A stretch of 64,000 nucleotides of DNA, taken from NCBI GenBank assembly GCA_014860565.1, contig JACZJN010000165.1, positions 30,507 to 94,506 of the forward strand. Reading direction: 5' to 3'. Position 1 is the first letter of the stretch, and each line of letters opens with the position of its first letter. Shown one piece after another: positions 24,296-34,365 of the stretch. The DNA is from Bacteroidota bacterium (GTDB lineage Bacteria; Bacteroidota; Ignavibacteria; SZUA-365). The notes below the pieces were generated by a model, which did no database searches, was not told the DNA's origin, and saw only the letters and a list, made by a program, of their open reading frames with translations. Position numbers and translations under genes: made by a program.

Positions 24296-27082
24296 CTATT
24301 CCCGCTGTGCGGAAGGATAGCGAAGCAAATTCCGGGCCGGAGATGTGTGTTCTTCTTCCATGCCGCGGATGAGTAATTCACCACCCGCACTGATTTTCAC
24401 GAAGAGCCCCCTGCCCGGTACCATGACTCCGTCGGCCGGATATACGTATCCGTAAAGCGGATCGTACTCATAGGCCGAGAGCAGCATGCCTGGGGGATTC
24501 TGCCCGACTCCGCTCACGGCACACGCGCCGCTGGGCATACCGATCATTTGCCAGCCGGCCTCTCCTGCCGCGAAGTGCAACAGCAGATCCCTCTGGAATC
24601 GGCCGCGAAGCATGACGCCGCCGGATCTGGCAAACTTGATCCAGTAGGCGGTGAACGGTTCCAACTGGTAGCGTCGCACATATCCCGAATCGGGATTCCA
24701 CGCAAACGCAGGCATCATCGCGTCCGGGAGATACTGCGCAACATCCGGCTGGTCAGGAATCAACGGCAGCGAAACGAGATTCCACCCTTCCTGATAACTG
24801 AACTGCATGCTGCCCCATGAAGGATGCAGTATGAAATGCGTACTGGGTTCGAAATTGTTGAGCGGCGTGAAACTCCGCTCAAGCGGGACGCTGGTATAGT
24901 AGAAGCTGTGCGGAGTGATAGTGTAATCGCCGGAGGGAAGATCCGGCAGATCGTAGGCCCCATCAGGACCGCTCAATGCTTGACTCTCGGTCTCTCCGGA
25001 GGCGTGCACGGGAATGTCCGGAATTCCACCTCCGAGTGTGTCGCGGATGAACCCGGAAACGCCATACACTTTCTTCGCGGTCACGTACAGGGCGACAGGA
25101 ATCTGCAGGCCCTTATTGACGGCATTCCCTCCGATCGTGATCACTTCACTGTAGCGGCTTTCGGGGATATCCGTGGTCGTCAGTCCGACGTACATCGTGT
25201 CATCGTTCGCGATTCCCTGCATGGGGGTTACTTCGAGCCAGGCGGCGCCGCCATGCGAGGCCACCCAGGAGAGGAGACTGCCTCCCGTGTTGTGTATCGC
25301 CACGGGGATCGGCGGCGGCATGGGCGCGCCACGGGAAATCGTTATCGTCACGGAAACGGGTTGGACGGAGAGCACTGGCGGTGGCTCGTGAATGTCGATA
25401 TCACCGGATTCATCCTCGAGCGGAGTCGGACTGGTCGTGCGCACGCGGACACGGGCATTTGCTGTCTCAGGACCGCTTATCGGCCAGTTCAATGCGCCGC
25501 TGGAGGCGTCTCCGCCGTTGAGAAGCACTTCGGGCCAGGTCGCCCCCCCGTCGCGTGAGAGTTCGACGGTGACAAAATGCAGGCCCACGGCAGACCAGCG
25601 AACCGTGGCCGTGCTGCCGATGACCCAGTCTTCCCCGCCTTTGGGCGTGACAAGGCTGAGCGTCGGTTCTGTCGGGAGGTCTGTCGTACGATAGAAATAC
25701 CATTCAGAGTAGCCGTACTGGTTGTTGCCATGGCGGTTTCCACCCGAAGCATCCAGCACATCGCCGTCGAAGCGATAGGCCCCGACAAGGCCGGTGAGCG
25801 GTCCGCTGAATTCACGTCGATAGTTGTCCGCGATTTCCATGTCGCTGCGCGCCAGACTCCACAGCCGCAGCTCATCCAGGATGCCGTTGTAACCGTAGGT
25901 GGTCTGGATATCGAGATTCGTCCACGTGGTGCCGAGCACAATCGGGACCTGCGCCGGGGAGCCCGGCGAGGTGTATGTTTTTTGACCCGCAGGCAGCCCG
26001 TCTATGAAAAGCGTCGCGGTATAGCTGTTGCCGCTGCCGGCGAAGCGCGCGGCCACATGCGACCACTGCCCCTCCGGAACCGCCCTGCTGCTTTCCAGAG
26101 CGTTCTGCGCATCACCGTTGGGGATGAAGCGAAGGCGGTCATTACTTTTGTTCAGCCCCAGCCAGACTGGGAAAATCAGCGCGACGACACCGGTGGTTTT
26201 ACTCAGGATCGTCTGATACGTGCTGTGTCCCCCCGTCGCGGAGGGCTTCACCCAGCACTCGATCGTATAGTTCCCGTTCAGGCTCAGTCCGTTGTAATAC
26301 GGAATGGAAAGATAATCCGCGGAATTCGCCCCCACGGAAGCGTTGCGAAACCAGACGCCGATGCGCGGGTACAACGGCGGATCCGGGTCAATGACCCATG
26401 TACCCGAACCGACCAGCGCGCCATTGTGTGAAGCGACTGCATCCGCGGCGCTGCCATTCAGCCTCCAGGCCGCGACGAGATACTGTCCATACAGACCGCC
26501 TTCGACGACATGCGGAATTTTGAAGAGATCCCCGGACGCCGATGCGAAATTGATCGCTGCTTTCCAGATGCGCACTTCGTCGAGCCTCCCGCGCCAGTAA
26601 TCCGCCGGATTGTTGCCCGAGCGGTCGGCTCCGATGCGCAGATCGTTGTAACTCCAGCCGATCCAGCCTTGGGGAACGTTGATCAGCCGGTCGAGATTTC
26701 CATTGATGAAAAATCGTATCGCGGAGGCTTCCTGATCGTAGGAGACTGCGATATGCGTCCATGCGTTGAGCGACACCCCTCCGTTGCTTTCGAAGGCCGT
26801 GGAGGGATTGGATTTATATCGCACTTTCCCCTGTGCGGAAAGACCGAACCAGTAGCCGGTCGTCACGTCGTTGCCGACCACCGCCATATTGCTCCCGCTC
26901 TGCGTGGGATACACCCAGGCATCGATGGACATGCGGCCGAAATAGTTGAGGTCCGTGCTGTTCGGCACCGAAATATATCCTGACCCGGACAGCTGGAGCT
27001 GCTGATTCACCGCGCTGTATTGCGCGGACATGCAGAATGGAATCAACAGCAGAACCGCGAAGAACATCCTCATGCGTTTCAT
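24296..27082 (-). CDS. Secreted protein with two LamG domains and carboxypeptidase-like repeat
   Basis: 928 aa, GGAG 7 nt before the ATG. Signal peptide 1-20 (ends FCMSAQ). Two concanavalin/LamG-type domains at ~25-220 and ~240-420, each with the pattern SIDAWVYP / TIECWVKP, WTHIAVSYD / WSHVAARF and a closing LDEVRIW / LDELRLW. Then an Ig-like segment (GGEDWVIGSTATVRWS, ~470-560), a carboxypeptidase regulatory-like domain (VSGFIRDTLGGGIPDIPVHA, ~665-735) and two copies of a GWNLVSLP / GWQMIGMP module. No clear T9SS sorting domain ends the chain, unlike its two upstream neighbours. Probably a surface or extracellular adhesin or carbohydrate-binding protein; partner of the neighbouring secreted proteins. 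Confidence 0.78.
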   Translation of the reverse strand: MKRMRMFFAVLLLIPFCMSAQYSAVNQQLQLSGSGYISVPNSTDLNYFGRMSIDAWVYPTQSGSNMAVVGNDVTTGYWFGLSAQGKVRYKSNPSTAFESNGGVSLNAWTHIAVSYDQEASAIRFFINGNLDRLINVPQGWIGWSYNDLRIGADRSGNNPADYWRGRLDEVRIWKAAINFASASGDLFKIPHVVEGGLYGQYLVAAWRLNGSAADAVASHNGALVGSGTWVIDPDPPLYPRIGVWFRNASVGANSADYLSIPYYNGLSLNGNYTIECWVKPSATGGHSTYQTILSKTTGVVALIFPVWLGLNKSNDRLRFIPNGDAQNALESSRAVPEGQWSHVAARFAGSGNSYTATLFIDGLPAGQKTYTSPGSPAQVPIVLGTTWTNLDIQTTYGYNGILDELRLWSLARSDMEIADNYRREFSGPLTGLVGAYRFDGDVLDASGGNRHGNNQYGYSEWYFYRTTDLPTEPTLSLVTPKGGEDWVIGSTATVRWSAVGLHFVTVELSRDGGATWPEVLLNGGDASSGALNWPISGPETANARVRVRTTSPTPLEDESGDIDIHEPPPVLSVQPVSVTITISRGAPMPPPIPVAIHNTGGSLLSWVASHGGAAWLEVTPMQGIANDDTMYVGLTTTDIPESRYSEVITIGGNAVNKGLQIPVALYVTAKKVYGVSGFIRDTLGGGIPDIPVHASGETESQALSGPDGAYDLPDLPSGDYTITPHSFYYTSVPLERSFTPLNNFEPSTHFILHPSWGSMQFSYQEGWNLVSLPLIPDQPDVAQYLPDAMMPAFAWNPDSGYVRRYQLEPFTAYWIKFARSGGVMLRGRFQRDLLLHFAAGEAGWQMIGMPSGACAVSGVGQNPPGMLLSAYEYDPLYGYVYPADGVMVPGRGLFVKISAGGELLIRGMEEEHTSPARNLLRYPSAQRE

Positions 27083-27114
27083 TGTGTTGCTCCGGTTACA
27101 CTGAGGGAATCAGA

Positions 27115-27147
27115 AACCGTCCCGCGCATAATGGACGCGGGACGGTT
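27115..27147 (-). terminator. Intrinsic terminator after the 364-aa T9SS protein
   Basis: A perfect 12-bp stem (27115-27126 with 27136-27147) followed on the minus strand by TTTCTG. It lies 11 bp after the stop of the T9SS protein gene, so the LamG gene downstream is probably transcribed mostly from its own promoter or by read-through. Confidence 0.75.
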
Positions 27148-27158
27148 CCGGGTCAGAG

Positions 27159-28253
27159 TTATTTCAGCAGCAGCATGCTGGTGGTGAACACGTTGCCGTC
27201 CACCGTGAGACGGCAGGTGTACGTTCCCGGCGGAAGCTCCGCTGCATGGAACGGCACTGCCTGCACTGCTCCAGTGTGCTGCACACGTGCGCTGAGGTCC
27301 GCCACCTGGCGGCCCAGCGCGTCATATATACGCAATGACAGCGGCCGATTCGCGGCTGAACCGAGCTGCAATTGCAGTACCGTCTGTTCCGTAAAGGGAT
27401 TCGGGTAACTGCGATGCAGATACGGTTCTCCCGGAATAGGAGGGTCGTTGATCCCAACCGTCATCGACATTGTAACAGGGATATCGAGCTGCGCACCGTA
27501 TACGGGAGAACGAAGCTCCAGGGTCGTCGAGTAGTTTCCCGCCGGCTCCGAGGACGAAATCACCGAGACCCGGATGGTCCCGGCGCCATTACCGCTGGTG
27601 GGATTCACGTAGAGCCATGGAGCATCGTATTGCAGCGTCCAGGCTGCGTTTGCATCGCCCTCCGTCACGATCTGTACATCGACGTACGGGAGGGGATCCT
27701 TGTTGTTGACGTTGAAATTGATGCTTGCCGGCGTTGCCGAGAATGTAAGGGGCACATAATTGAAGCGTACTTCGACCGTGACCTGCCCCTGGGGGAAAGA
27801 GCTCGACCAGCTCTGCTTGCCGTTCATGTCCACACCGTCGATCACCATACTGGTGATGCGTGCAGGGTAGGGATCGGGCCACGTCACTTCGATGCCGGTG
27901 CTCCCCACACCGCATTGCCATGCGATCGTGTAGTTCAGCGTAAACGGTGAGGTGGTGCTTTTGACGTCGCGATAGTCACGATAGGACCCAAGTCCAAGCT
28001 GCGACTGTCCGGGCGTGCTGACAACACGGACGTCGAAGATTTCATTGGGCGGCATCGGGGGAAGTTCGTACTCCTCGTACGCCATATCCAGGCCGTCAGT
28101 GCATCCTTCGCGCACTCCGAGAACGAGATACGCAGATCGGTCGGCTCCGTTGCTGACAAACAGGTCGATTTCCGCACCGCGAAATTCCTGCGCCTGCAGC
28201 GACAGGGCTGCGGTGAGAAGAAGAGAAAGCAAAGTGAGAATGGTAGTTTTCAT
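27159..28253 (-). CDS. T9SS cargo protein with type A sorting domain
   Basis: 364 aa; AAGGAG before the ATG. Signal peptide MKTTILTLLSLLLTAALSLQAQ. Residues ~25-165 share a motif set (DGLDxAYEEYELPPMPPNEIFDVRV, then a conserved DYRDVKSTTSPF) with a region of the upstream 1681-aa protein. A middle Ig-like domain (PLTFSATPASINFNV, ~170-270) follows, and the last 85 residues (YLHRSYPNPFTEQTVLQL, LRIYDALGRQVADL, LPPGTYTCRLTVDG) are a canonical type A T9SS sorting domain. Exported across the outer membrane by T9SS and anchored or released. It starts 10 bp after the 1681-aa protein gene ends, so they form an operon. Confidence 0.85.
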   Translation of the reverse strand: MKTTILTLLSLLLTAALSLQAQEFRGAEIDLFVSNGADRSAYLVLGVREGCTDGLDMAYEEYELPPMPPNEIFDVRVVSTPGQSQLGLGSYRDYRDVKSTTSPFTLNYTIAWQCGVGSTGIEVTWPDPYPARITSMVIDGVDMNGKQSWSSSFPQGQVTVEVRFNYVPLTFSATPASINFNVNNKDPLPYVDVQIVTEGDANAAWTLQYDAPWLYVNPTSGNGAGTIRVSVISSSEPAGNYSTTLELRSPVYGAQLDIPVTMSMTVGINDPPIPGEPYLHRSYPNPFTEQTVLQLQLGSAANRPLSLRIYDALGRQVADLSARVQHTGAVQAVPFHAAELPPGTYTCRLTVDGNVFTTSMLLLK

Positions 28254-28263
28254 GATATGCTCC

Positions 28264-31200
28264 TTACCTGAGTATCGAACAACGACGAGTGAGTACCTGG
28301 CCGTCCGATTCGAGACGGTACATATAGACGCCCGAGGGCAGGAAGCCGCCGCGGTCGTCCGTGCCTGTCCAGGTCACCGAATACTGTCCGGCACTCCGCG
28401 CACCGTTGGCGAGGGTGGCGACGCAGCGTCCAAGCAGATCGTAGACATCAAGACGAACGGAGGCATCCCTCGCAATACTGTATTGCAGAACGGTCTGCTC
28501 GCCGGCATGCAGGGGATTCGGATAGTTCTGCTGCAATGCGAATGTCAGCGGCTGATCCGTTGCTGCATATTCCAGTCGGAGGGTGCGGGTTCCATTCACC
28601 GCGACGGATATGCTGCTCGCGGCGTCAGTGCGGAAGTTGTGCAGGATGCTGCCGGTCTCGTCACGGAGGACGAGCGACTGCAGTGCCAGCCGCGGCGGAT
28701 GCAGCGTGAGGGTTACGTCTCCTCGATGCTGTAGCTTGAGTTCGTTATTTCCGGGGGAGAGGAACAGAGTGCCGTTGCCGCAGCGTGCATCGAACAGTTC
28801 CGCGGGTGGCTGCAGTGGCAGGGAAAGTATGTCCAGTTCCTCCGAGGTTAACGCGCGTGCGGCAAGCGCCAGGTTCTGTCCGCCGGTTTCCCCGGGCTGA
28901 ATTGTAAGCGTGCCGATTGTGGAAAGCGATGCCGCGGTGTTCTCATACACGGTCGTACCCGTGGGCGGTGCGCCGCTTGTACCCGAGAGCGTGAATGTCG
29001 CCCCCGGATCGCTGCGGAACCAGTATCCATAGCTCGGGTCGATCCTGGTCGGGATGACATACCCCGACGTCGCATTCCAGCCGAACAACGCGCGCAGACT
29101 CCCGGCGGGATTCTGCACGATGCTGCCAACAGCCACGGGATGCGAAATGCTTCCGACCAGGTTCCAGCCGTAACCCTTCGGTTCGCCAATTCCACTGAGG
29201 CCCGAAAGCGTATGCGTCGTGACTTCATTGCCGACGAAGAGCGTACTCTTCGTCTTGGTTTTCAACCAGTATCCTTCACCCAGAACCATTGCATCAATGC
29301 CGGTATACATCCCGGTCGTCACATCGAAACGGAACAGTTTGGTGTCCGGATCCGGGTACAGCGATCCGAGAAGTGCACCGGTCATCTCCACCGGCACCGA
29401 AACCATTTCCCAGTCACCGGTATTCTGGTGAATGAAACGGAACATGTTCCCGGTCACATCAGGAATGAATGGCGGGAGCGTGATGCGCGTCGTGTCTTTG
29501 ATTTTATCGGGATCATCTTCTTCAGGAATGATGACGATCTCGCGGTTGGGATCATCCTCGTCAGGATCGCTGCAGAGACGCAGCAGAAGCGTAGAATCGA
29601 GCTGTGTCATCTCCGTGATGCGCGCAGGGATGGACTGCCCGCTGGAATTGCGGTCGTAGAGTTTCAGATGGAATGGATTGCCGTATGCGAGCGGTTCCCC
29701 TGTCGGCCGATTCTTGAGCAGCAGCTCGAGTTCGACGCAGGGATATTCCTTCGGATCGATGCGCTGAATATCGACGATCATGTCGCTCTCTTCGGTCGGC
29801 GGAGGACAGTCGGGCTCCTTCACCGTCACGGTGAACGTATAGACTCCTTCGTCGGGAAAGACATACTCCGACGTCGTATGTATATTCATTTCCGGAGTGC
29901 TTCCCACCTTGAGCAGCATGGTAAAGGAGGAAGAGAGTCCCGGGGCGGACCAGGTCAAGCGGGCGGGCGCCATGCCCGTGCCGATCTGGATGCGGCCCTG
30001 ATACACATGCGAGGCCTTGATGGCGCGAATGTCCGTCACGCTGCCCTGGGATCCGGGGATGTTGAGCCAGCGCACGTCAAAGGTCCCCGGTGGTGGGACG
30101 GGAGGCAGGTCCACCTGCCCGGCTTCGAGTCCGTCACCTGCTCCCCCCTGCATACCGTAGGTGAGTTGAATCGAACCCTGTTTGGCGTTGACAACGGTGA
30201 GGAGGTGTTCCCACTGTGGCATTTTCTCAGGGACACAGGGTTTCTGTCGGTAATAGGCAATCAGCGTTTTGTGCTTCCACATCACGACGGGCAGTGGATT
30301 GGTTATCGCGCTGGAGTCGCCTCCCCAGCCCACGAACACGTATCCTGTGGGTGCCATGGCTTCCGCATCGACCAGCGTACCATAGGGTTTGCTGATGCGC
30401 AGTTCAAGCGGCCCGCCCGGTCCTTCAGGATTGATGATCACCAGTTCACATGTACTGGGCGGGAAATCTCTTGTCTTGGGATACAGCGTGTGTTCGCCAG
30501 CCGGAGTGTTGGGATTGATTTCCACTGGCAGCGGATTCTGCGTTCCTCCGAAGAGGTCGCCGTCGAAGCCGTCGAAAATCAATCCTGCCGGGGCGATATA
30601 ATGCAGATTTAGTTGGAGCGTTCCACCTTTCTTGTATCCCGGCCGCGTGGGAAGCACGAGGTCCGGCGGGGGGGGCGGGTCGATCACGACGAGACCCGGA
30701 TAGGGATGCGGCAGCCTGAGCCGTACGCAAGTGGGACAGATGACACGCACCAGCGGATTCGAAGCTTCGATATCAATGCCAATGCTATATTCCCCAAATC
30801 CGAATTTTTTTGTGTACCTGTCGGCCAGATCGTACATCCCCCCGATATTGGTGATGGAAGCGTCGACCTGGATCAGATATTCGCCGTCGTTGCCGAGAGA
30901 CAGGATGTATTCGTCGGTGCCACTGTTGTACGAGCTGCTCAGCCACGATGTCGTCCCTGCGCGCTGTGCGCGGAAGATCGGTTTGAAGTCGGATCCGTCC
31001 AGAACTTTCAGCCGGAGACGAAGTTTGTCGCCAAACGTTGAGCTCGACAGGCCGATAGCGGTTATGCGATACACATCCGGTTTCGGGCGATACCAGCTGA
31101 ACTCACCGGATGCGCCGTCTATGGTCAATGCGCCGCGAACGGAATAGCCGTCGATGCCGGGTCCCATTGACGGCAGCACCTTCGGCGACGTCAGCGAATT

Positions 31201-33309
31201 CGGCTCGTTGAGGTCGCGGCAAAAGATCGTGTCAGTGGGCACATCGGGGCGTGTGCGTATACTGGCCGCGACGGACGGATTTCCACGAACCGTGTTGAAT
31301 TCCCCGACGATCCGGAAGCGGTATTCCCGATCAGGCTGAATGGGTTGAATAGCTCCTGTCGCGAGGGGAATGGAGTGGACGCGCAGACCGGTCCAATATC
31401 CCTGGGGGACATAGTTCGGATGATACAATACGATACAACTGGTGGGTACTTCAACCCACGTGCCGCTGCGATCATATTCGATCAGCGTTTTTACTTCGTT
31501 CATATCATATTTCGTGCGCCAGCGGAGCGCGATGTTCGGTGCAGGATACTGCGCGTGACCGTAATGCGACAACCATGCTTCCAGGGTGGTGTTACTGGTC
31601 ATGAAGTCGGGAGGAGTGTTCGTGTAGTGCGCGATCACCTGCTGGATCGGGTCGTAGAGGGTCGAGCTCAGCATGTAGGAAGGCAGGGACGGTCCGTAAG
31701 TGGTATATTCAACGGCACCGGAGTTTAATCTGCGTATTTCCCATTTTTCGAAAAACCATGTCGTGCTTCCGACGACGTGCGTCGGTTCCGCTGCGACCGT
31801 CATGCAATAATCATGCGAGATGGGAAGATACGTCGCGGTGTAGAGTTCCCGGCTGCCGCCGTCGCAATTCGATACCGTGAGGTGATATCCCTCCGGTATG
31901 GTGCGGAAAAGACGCCGCGGCACGGCATCGACCGCGGCGAGCACGCCGGTGTGTACCGGTGTGCCCCGGCTCGTACCACCCGTGTAATTGCCCTTCATGA
32001 TGCCGTCGAAGCCGCGCATTTTATATGCGCCATAGGTCTGTTCTCTCTGGCAGTTGTCGTTCTTCATCCCCCGGTATGTGAAATCACAGGATGCCTGTGT
32101 ATCGTAGTATTCGTCGGGGGCTCCCCACAGATGCCCGATCTCATGCGCGATGACATTGCGCAGCGGATTCGCGAGCGGGTCGGGCACCGCCTGCCAGTAT
32201 TGATTGTCGAGAGCGAAGTAGAGTCCTTCTTTTTTGCCGTCGTTCCAGTTGATCGAGGACGCATGCGGCCAGATGCCTTCACCCGCGGTGCCCTTGTAGG
32301 CGATGAATCCGCAGATCGACTGGGCATGCCCGGTTGAGGAGCGCATGCCGCTGTTGTACTTCAGCACCCACTCATGCCGCGGCTCGAGTCCGCCGATATC
32401 CTCGGGACTGCCGGACGTTATCCTGTCGATAACGATGGGAATGAACGTGGCTTCTCCGATGGTCACGGCCTCCCCGTTCAGCTGGCAGGCACTGTGCGTG
32501 CGGCCGTAAAGATGCCAGTGCGTGACCATCGACCGACCGTACTTGGACGCCTGGGAGGTCCAAAATGCAAGTGCATTGGTGTACAGCGTCTTGTAGTCAT
32601 TATACACCGTCGTTGGCCAGTTCCATGAACCGGTTCCGGACTGGCTTTCGAGGAAGAAGCTAGTGTGGTCGACATGTCCATACGCCGCGGAGGCGAATGA
32701 AGTCGCCATGATCTGATCACCCGATTGCTCGCCGATATGAATGGGTGTGACCATATCCACCGGTTCGTCGTTGGGCAGTTGGTCTCGCAGTGCCTCGTAG
32801 CGGAGTTCGGCCTGCTCCAGCGCCAGCTGTCGTTCAGGCGTCATGGGGCTTCGCACCCAGGCGAGGTAATCCCGGATTGCCTCGTCAGCTTCGTTGTACT
32901 CCCGTTTCGAAAATGCCTGCAGACTCTCCGCTTGACGTAATTCGTCAACCGTATAGGCAATGGCCTGCACCCCAATTCTTCCCTGGGCCGTCTCCAGACG
33001 CGCGGCTTTCACAAATGCACGCGCCTCGGGAGGCACCCAGCCCAGCATGCGCTGTGGTGAAGAAATAATGGCGACAAGCGCTCCCTGCCTGATAAGCTCG
33101 TCGGCGAGAAGCGTCGCTTCCGCATCCGTTCGGCAGTCGGTCTCGACGACGGCCAGATCGCGGTAATGCGCATCCATTCCCTCGATGCTGATATCAGGCG
33201 GTACGTATCGTGGTGCGAAAGGCGCCTGTTGAGCCGGGAGCGAGCCCACACTGAGCAGGACCGCGAGCGGTAGAAGAACAAGTGCCTGTAAATATGCTCG
33301 ATGTTTCAT
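28264..33309 (-). CDS. Large T9SS-exported metzincin-like metalloprotease
   Basis: 1681 aa from ATG 33309 (MKHRAYLQALVLLPLAVLL; AGGA upstream); the longer frame to 33384 lacks a signal peptide. The zinc motif HEIGHLWGAPD (His389, Glu390, His393, Gly396, Asp399) has Asp as third ligand, as in snapalysin and M64-like enzymes, and is followed by paired cysteines and GIMKGNY, a possible Met-turn. Further domains: fibronectin-like (~560-720), several beta-sandwich regions, two GxWNLVGS/GDWEMVSVP modules, and a C-terminal type A T9SS sorting domain (LQQNYPNPLHAGEQTVLQYS, LDVYDLLGRCVATL, LPSGVYMYRLES). An acidic N-terminal propiece of ~180 residues may inhibit the enzyme before export. Probably degrades proteins outside the cell. 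First gene of a run with the two downstream secreted proteins. Confidence 0.8.
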   Translation of the reverse strand: MKHRAYLQALVLLPLAVLLSVGSLPAQQAPFAPRYVPPDISIEGMDAHYRDLAVVETDCRTDAEATLLADELIRQGALVAIISSPQRMLGWVPPEARAFVKAARLETAQGRIGVQAIAYTVDELRQAESLQAFSKREYNEADEAIRDYLAWVRSPMTPERQLALEQAELRYEALRDQLPNDEPVDMVTPIHIGEQSGDQIMATSFASAAYGHVDHTSFFLESQSGTGSWNWPTTVYNDYKTLYTNALAFWTSQASKYGRSMVTHWHLYGRTHSACQLNGEAVTIGEATFIPIVIDRITSGSPEDIGGLEPRHEWVLKYNSGMRSSTGHAQSICGFIAYKGTAGEGIWPHASSINWNDGKKEGLYFALDNQYWQAVPDPLANPLRNVIAHEIGHLWGAPDEYYDTQASCDFTYRGMKNDNCQREQTYGAYKMRGFDGIMKGNYTGGTSRGTPVHTGVLAAVDAVPRRLFRTIPEGYHLTVSNCDGGSRELYTATYLPISHDYCMTVAAEPTHVVGSTTWFFEKWEIRRLNSGAVEYTTYGPSLPSYMLSSTLYDPIQQVIAHYTNTPPDFMTSNTTLEAWLSHYGHAQYPAPNIALRWRTKYDMNEVKTLIEYDRSGTWVEVPTSCIVLYHPNYVPQGYWTGLRVHSIPLATGAIQPIQPDREYRFRIVGEFNTVRGNPSVAASIRTRPDVPTDTIFCRDLNEPNSLTSPKVLPSMGPGIDGYSVRGALTIDGASGEFSWYRPKPDVYRITAIGLSSSTFGDKLRLRLKVLDGSDFKPIFRAQRAGTTSWLSSSYNSGTDEYILSLGNDGEYLIQVDASITNIGGMYDLADRYTKKFGFGEYSIGIDIEASNPLVRVICPTCVRLRLPHPYPGLVVIDPPPPPDLVLPTRPGYKKGGTLQLNLHYIAPAGLIFDGFDGDLFGGTQNPLPVEINPNTPAGEHTLYPKTRDFPPSTCELVIINPEGPGGPLELRISKPYGTLVDAEAMAPTGYVFVGWGGDSSAITNPLPVVMWKHKTLIAYYRQKPCVPEKMPQWEHLLTVVNAKQGSIQLTYGMQGGAGDGLEAGQVDLPPVPPPGTFDVRWLNIPGSQGSVTDIRAIKASHVYQGRIQIGTGMAPARLTWSAPGLSSSFTMLLKVGSTPEMNIHTTSEYVFPDEGVYTFTVTVKEPDCPPPTEESDMIVDIQRIDPKEYPCVELELLLKNRPTGEPLAYGNPFHLKLYDRNSSGQSIPARITEMTQLDSTLLLRLCSDPDEDDPNREIVIIPEEDDPDKIKDTTRITLPPFIPDVTGNMFRFIHQNTGDWEMVSVPVEMTGALLGSLYPDPDTKLFRFDVTTGMYTGIDAMVLGEGYWLKTKTKSTLFVGNEVTTHTLSGLSGIGEPKGYGWNLVGSISHPVAVGSIVQNPAGSLRALFGWNATSGYVIPTRIDPSYGYWFRSDPGATFTLSGTSGAPPTGTTVYENTAASLSTIGTLTIQPGETGGQNLALAARALTSEELDILSLPLQPPAELFDARCGNGTLFLSPGNNELKLQHRGDVTLTLHPPRLALQSLVLRDETGSILHNFRTDAASSISVAVNGTRTLRLEYAATDQPLTFALQQNYPNPLHAGEQTVLQYSIARDASVRLDVYDLLGRCVATLANGARSAGQYSVTWTGTDDRGGFLPSGVYMYRLESDGQVLTRRCSILR

Positions 33310-33750
33310 GATAGCATCCTGATGATTCAATGAAGCGTGATTTCGGCAGCGCGAATGAAAGCTGCTAGCAGCTGAATGCAGCATGAGCCGCCCGGAGCGA
33401 CGGGTTGCATACAGGATGAACGGTTCCGGGAAGAACCGGAGAAGGACAGGTTTTTACGGCCCGGCGGGTTCACGCGGTCAAACGGTTTTCGGGTCAGGCT
33501 CAAACAGGCACGGCGCAACCAAACCGCATCACACTACTCCCATCACACGCGATGCTTTTTGGAGATTTTATCGTCTGAATTTGTTGTACGTTGCAGATAT
33601 AACAAAAATTCTACTCTATGTCAAGTAGGGCAGAACACTCCAGAGCGGCAGCCTCCAACGCAAACCCCGGTCGTCCCAATATGAGCAGTACTCGTCAACG
33701 CTGCACCGGCGCGTCGAATCACGGTCCCAGGACGCCGACTCCGGCGGCGT
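33310..33750. other. Intergenic region without a gene
   Basis: About 440 bp between the metalloprotease gene (leftward) and the end of the barrel gene. Frames inside are short with no ribosome site or recognisable motif. The AT-rich part near 33590-33630 is the best place for the protease promoter, but no exact TAnnTTTG element was found. Confidence 0.55.
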
Positions 33751-34365
33751 CTACCACCGTATCAATGTGATTGGAAGGCGCAACTGCAGCGTCACGACCC
33801 CATCTCCGAACTCCGTCGCCCCATACCACGTCAATTCCAATCCTGGTCGAAATTCCGGCCATACAGGGTAGTCCCAGCTGACTGCCGCCATCCACCCCTG
33901 GCTGAAGCGGGTGACATCGACCGTCGTGCCAAAGGACACGGCGTGCGACCGCACGAAATACCCGCCGCTTCCCGCGAACAATGTGACGGCGCCATGAATC
34001 TGCATTGAGAACACCGCCAGCAGAGGTACCGCGGAAAGCGAAAGCGACGCATCTGTCGTACCGAATGACGTTTCGACGTCTGTCCGTTTATACGTATAGA
34101 AACGTGTCCACCCCGACTCCACTCCCAGCCGCAATCGATGATCAGGATGCCAGAGCAGGCGCGCGCTCAGCACAGCGCCGTTGCGATCAATGGTAAACGG
34201 AGCTTCGTACGGCATCATATAGCGTGAATATCCCCCACCCACGGTGAGCACCAACGACGAAGCACGCACGGGCAGAGGGAGCGAGTCGGTCGCGGACTGA
34301 GCTCGGACGACCGCTGTCATCGCGGCAAACACGAGGATGCATGATATGATGAGCTGCCGCATCAT
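33751..34365 (-). CDS. Predicted outer-membrane barrel protein, unrecognised
   Basis: 204 aa from ATG 34365, which overlaps the stop of the upstream GDPD gene as ATGA; a longer frame to 34539 would lie inside that gene. Signal peptide MMRQLIISCILVFAAMTAVVRAQ. Mature part has alternating hydrophobic strands with aromatic girdles (SSLVLTVGGGYSRYM, LRLGVESGWTRFYTY, AVTLFAGSGGYFVRS, WPEFRPGLELTWYG) typical of a small 8-stranded barrel, ending VTLQLRLPITLIRW. No known family. It is the last of three translationally coupled genes. Confidence 0.65.
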   Translation of the reverse strand: MMRQLIISCILVFAAMTAVVRAQSATDSLPLPVRASSLVLTVGGGYSRYMMPYEAPFTIDRNGAVLSARLLWHPDHRLRLGVESGWTRFYTYKRTDVETSFGTTDASLSLSAVPLLAVFSMQIHGAVTLFAGSGGYFVRSHAVSFGTTVDVTRFSQGWMAAVSWDYPVWPEFRPGLELTWYGATEFGDGVVTLQLRLPITLIRW

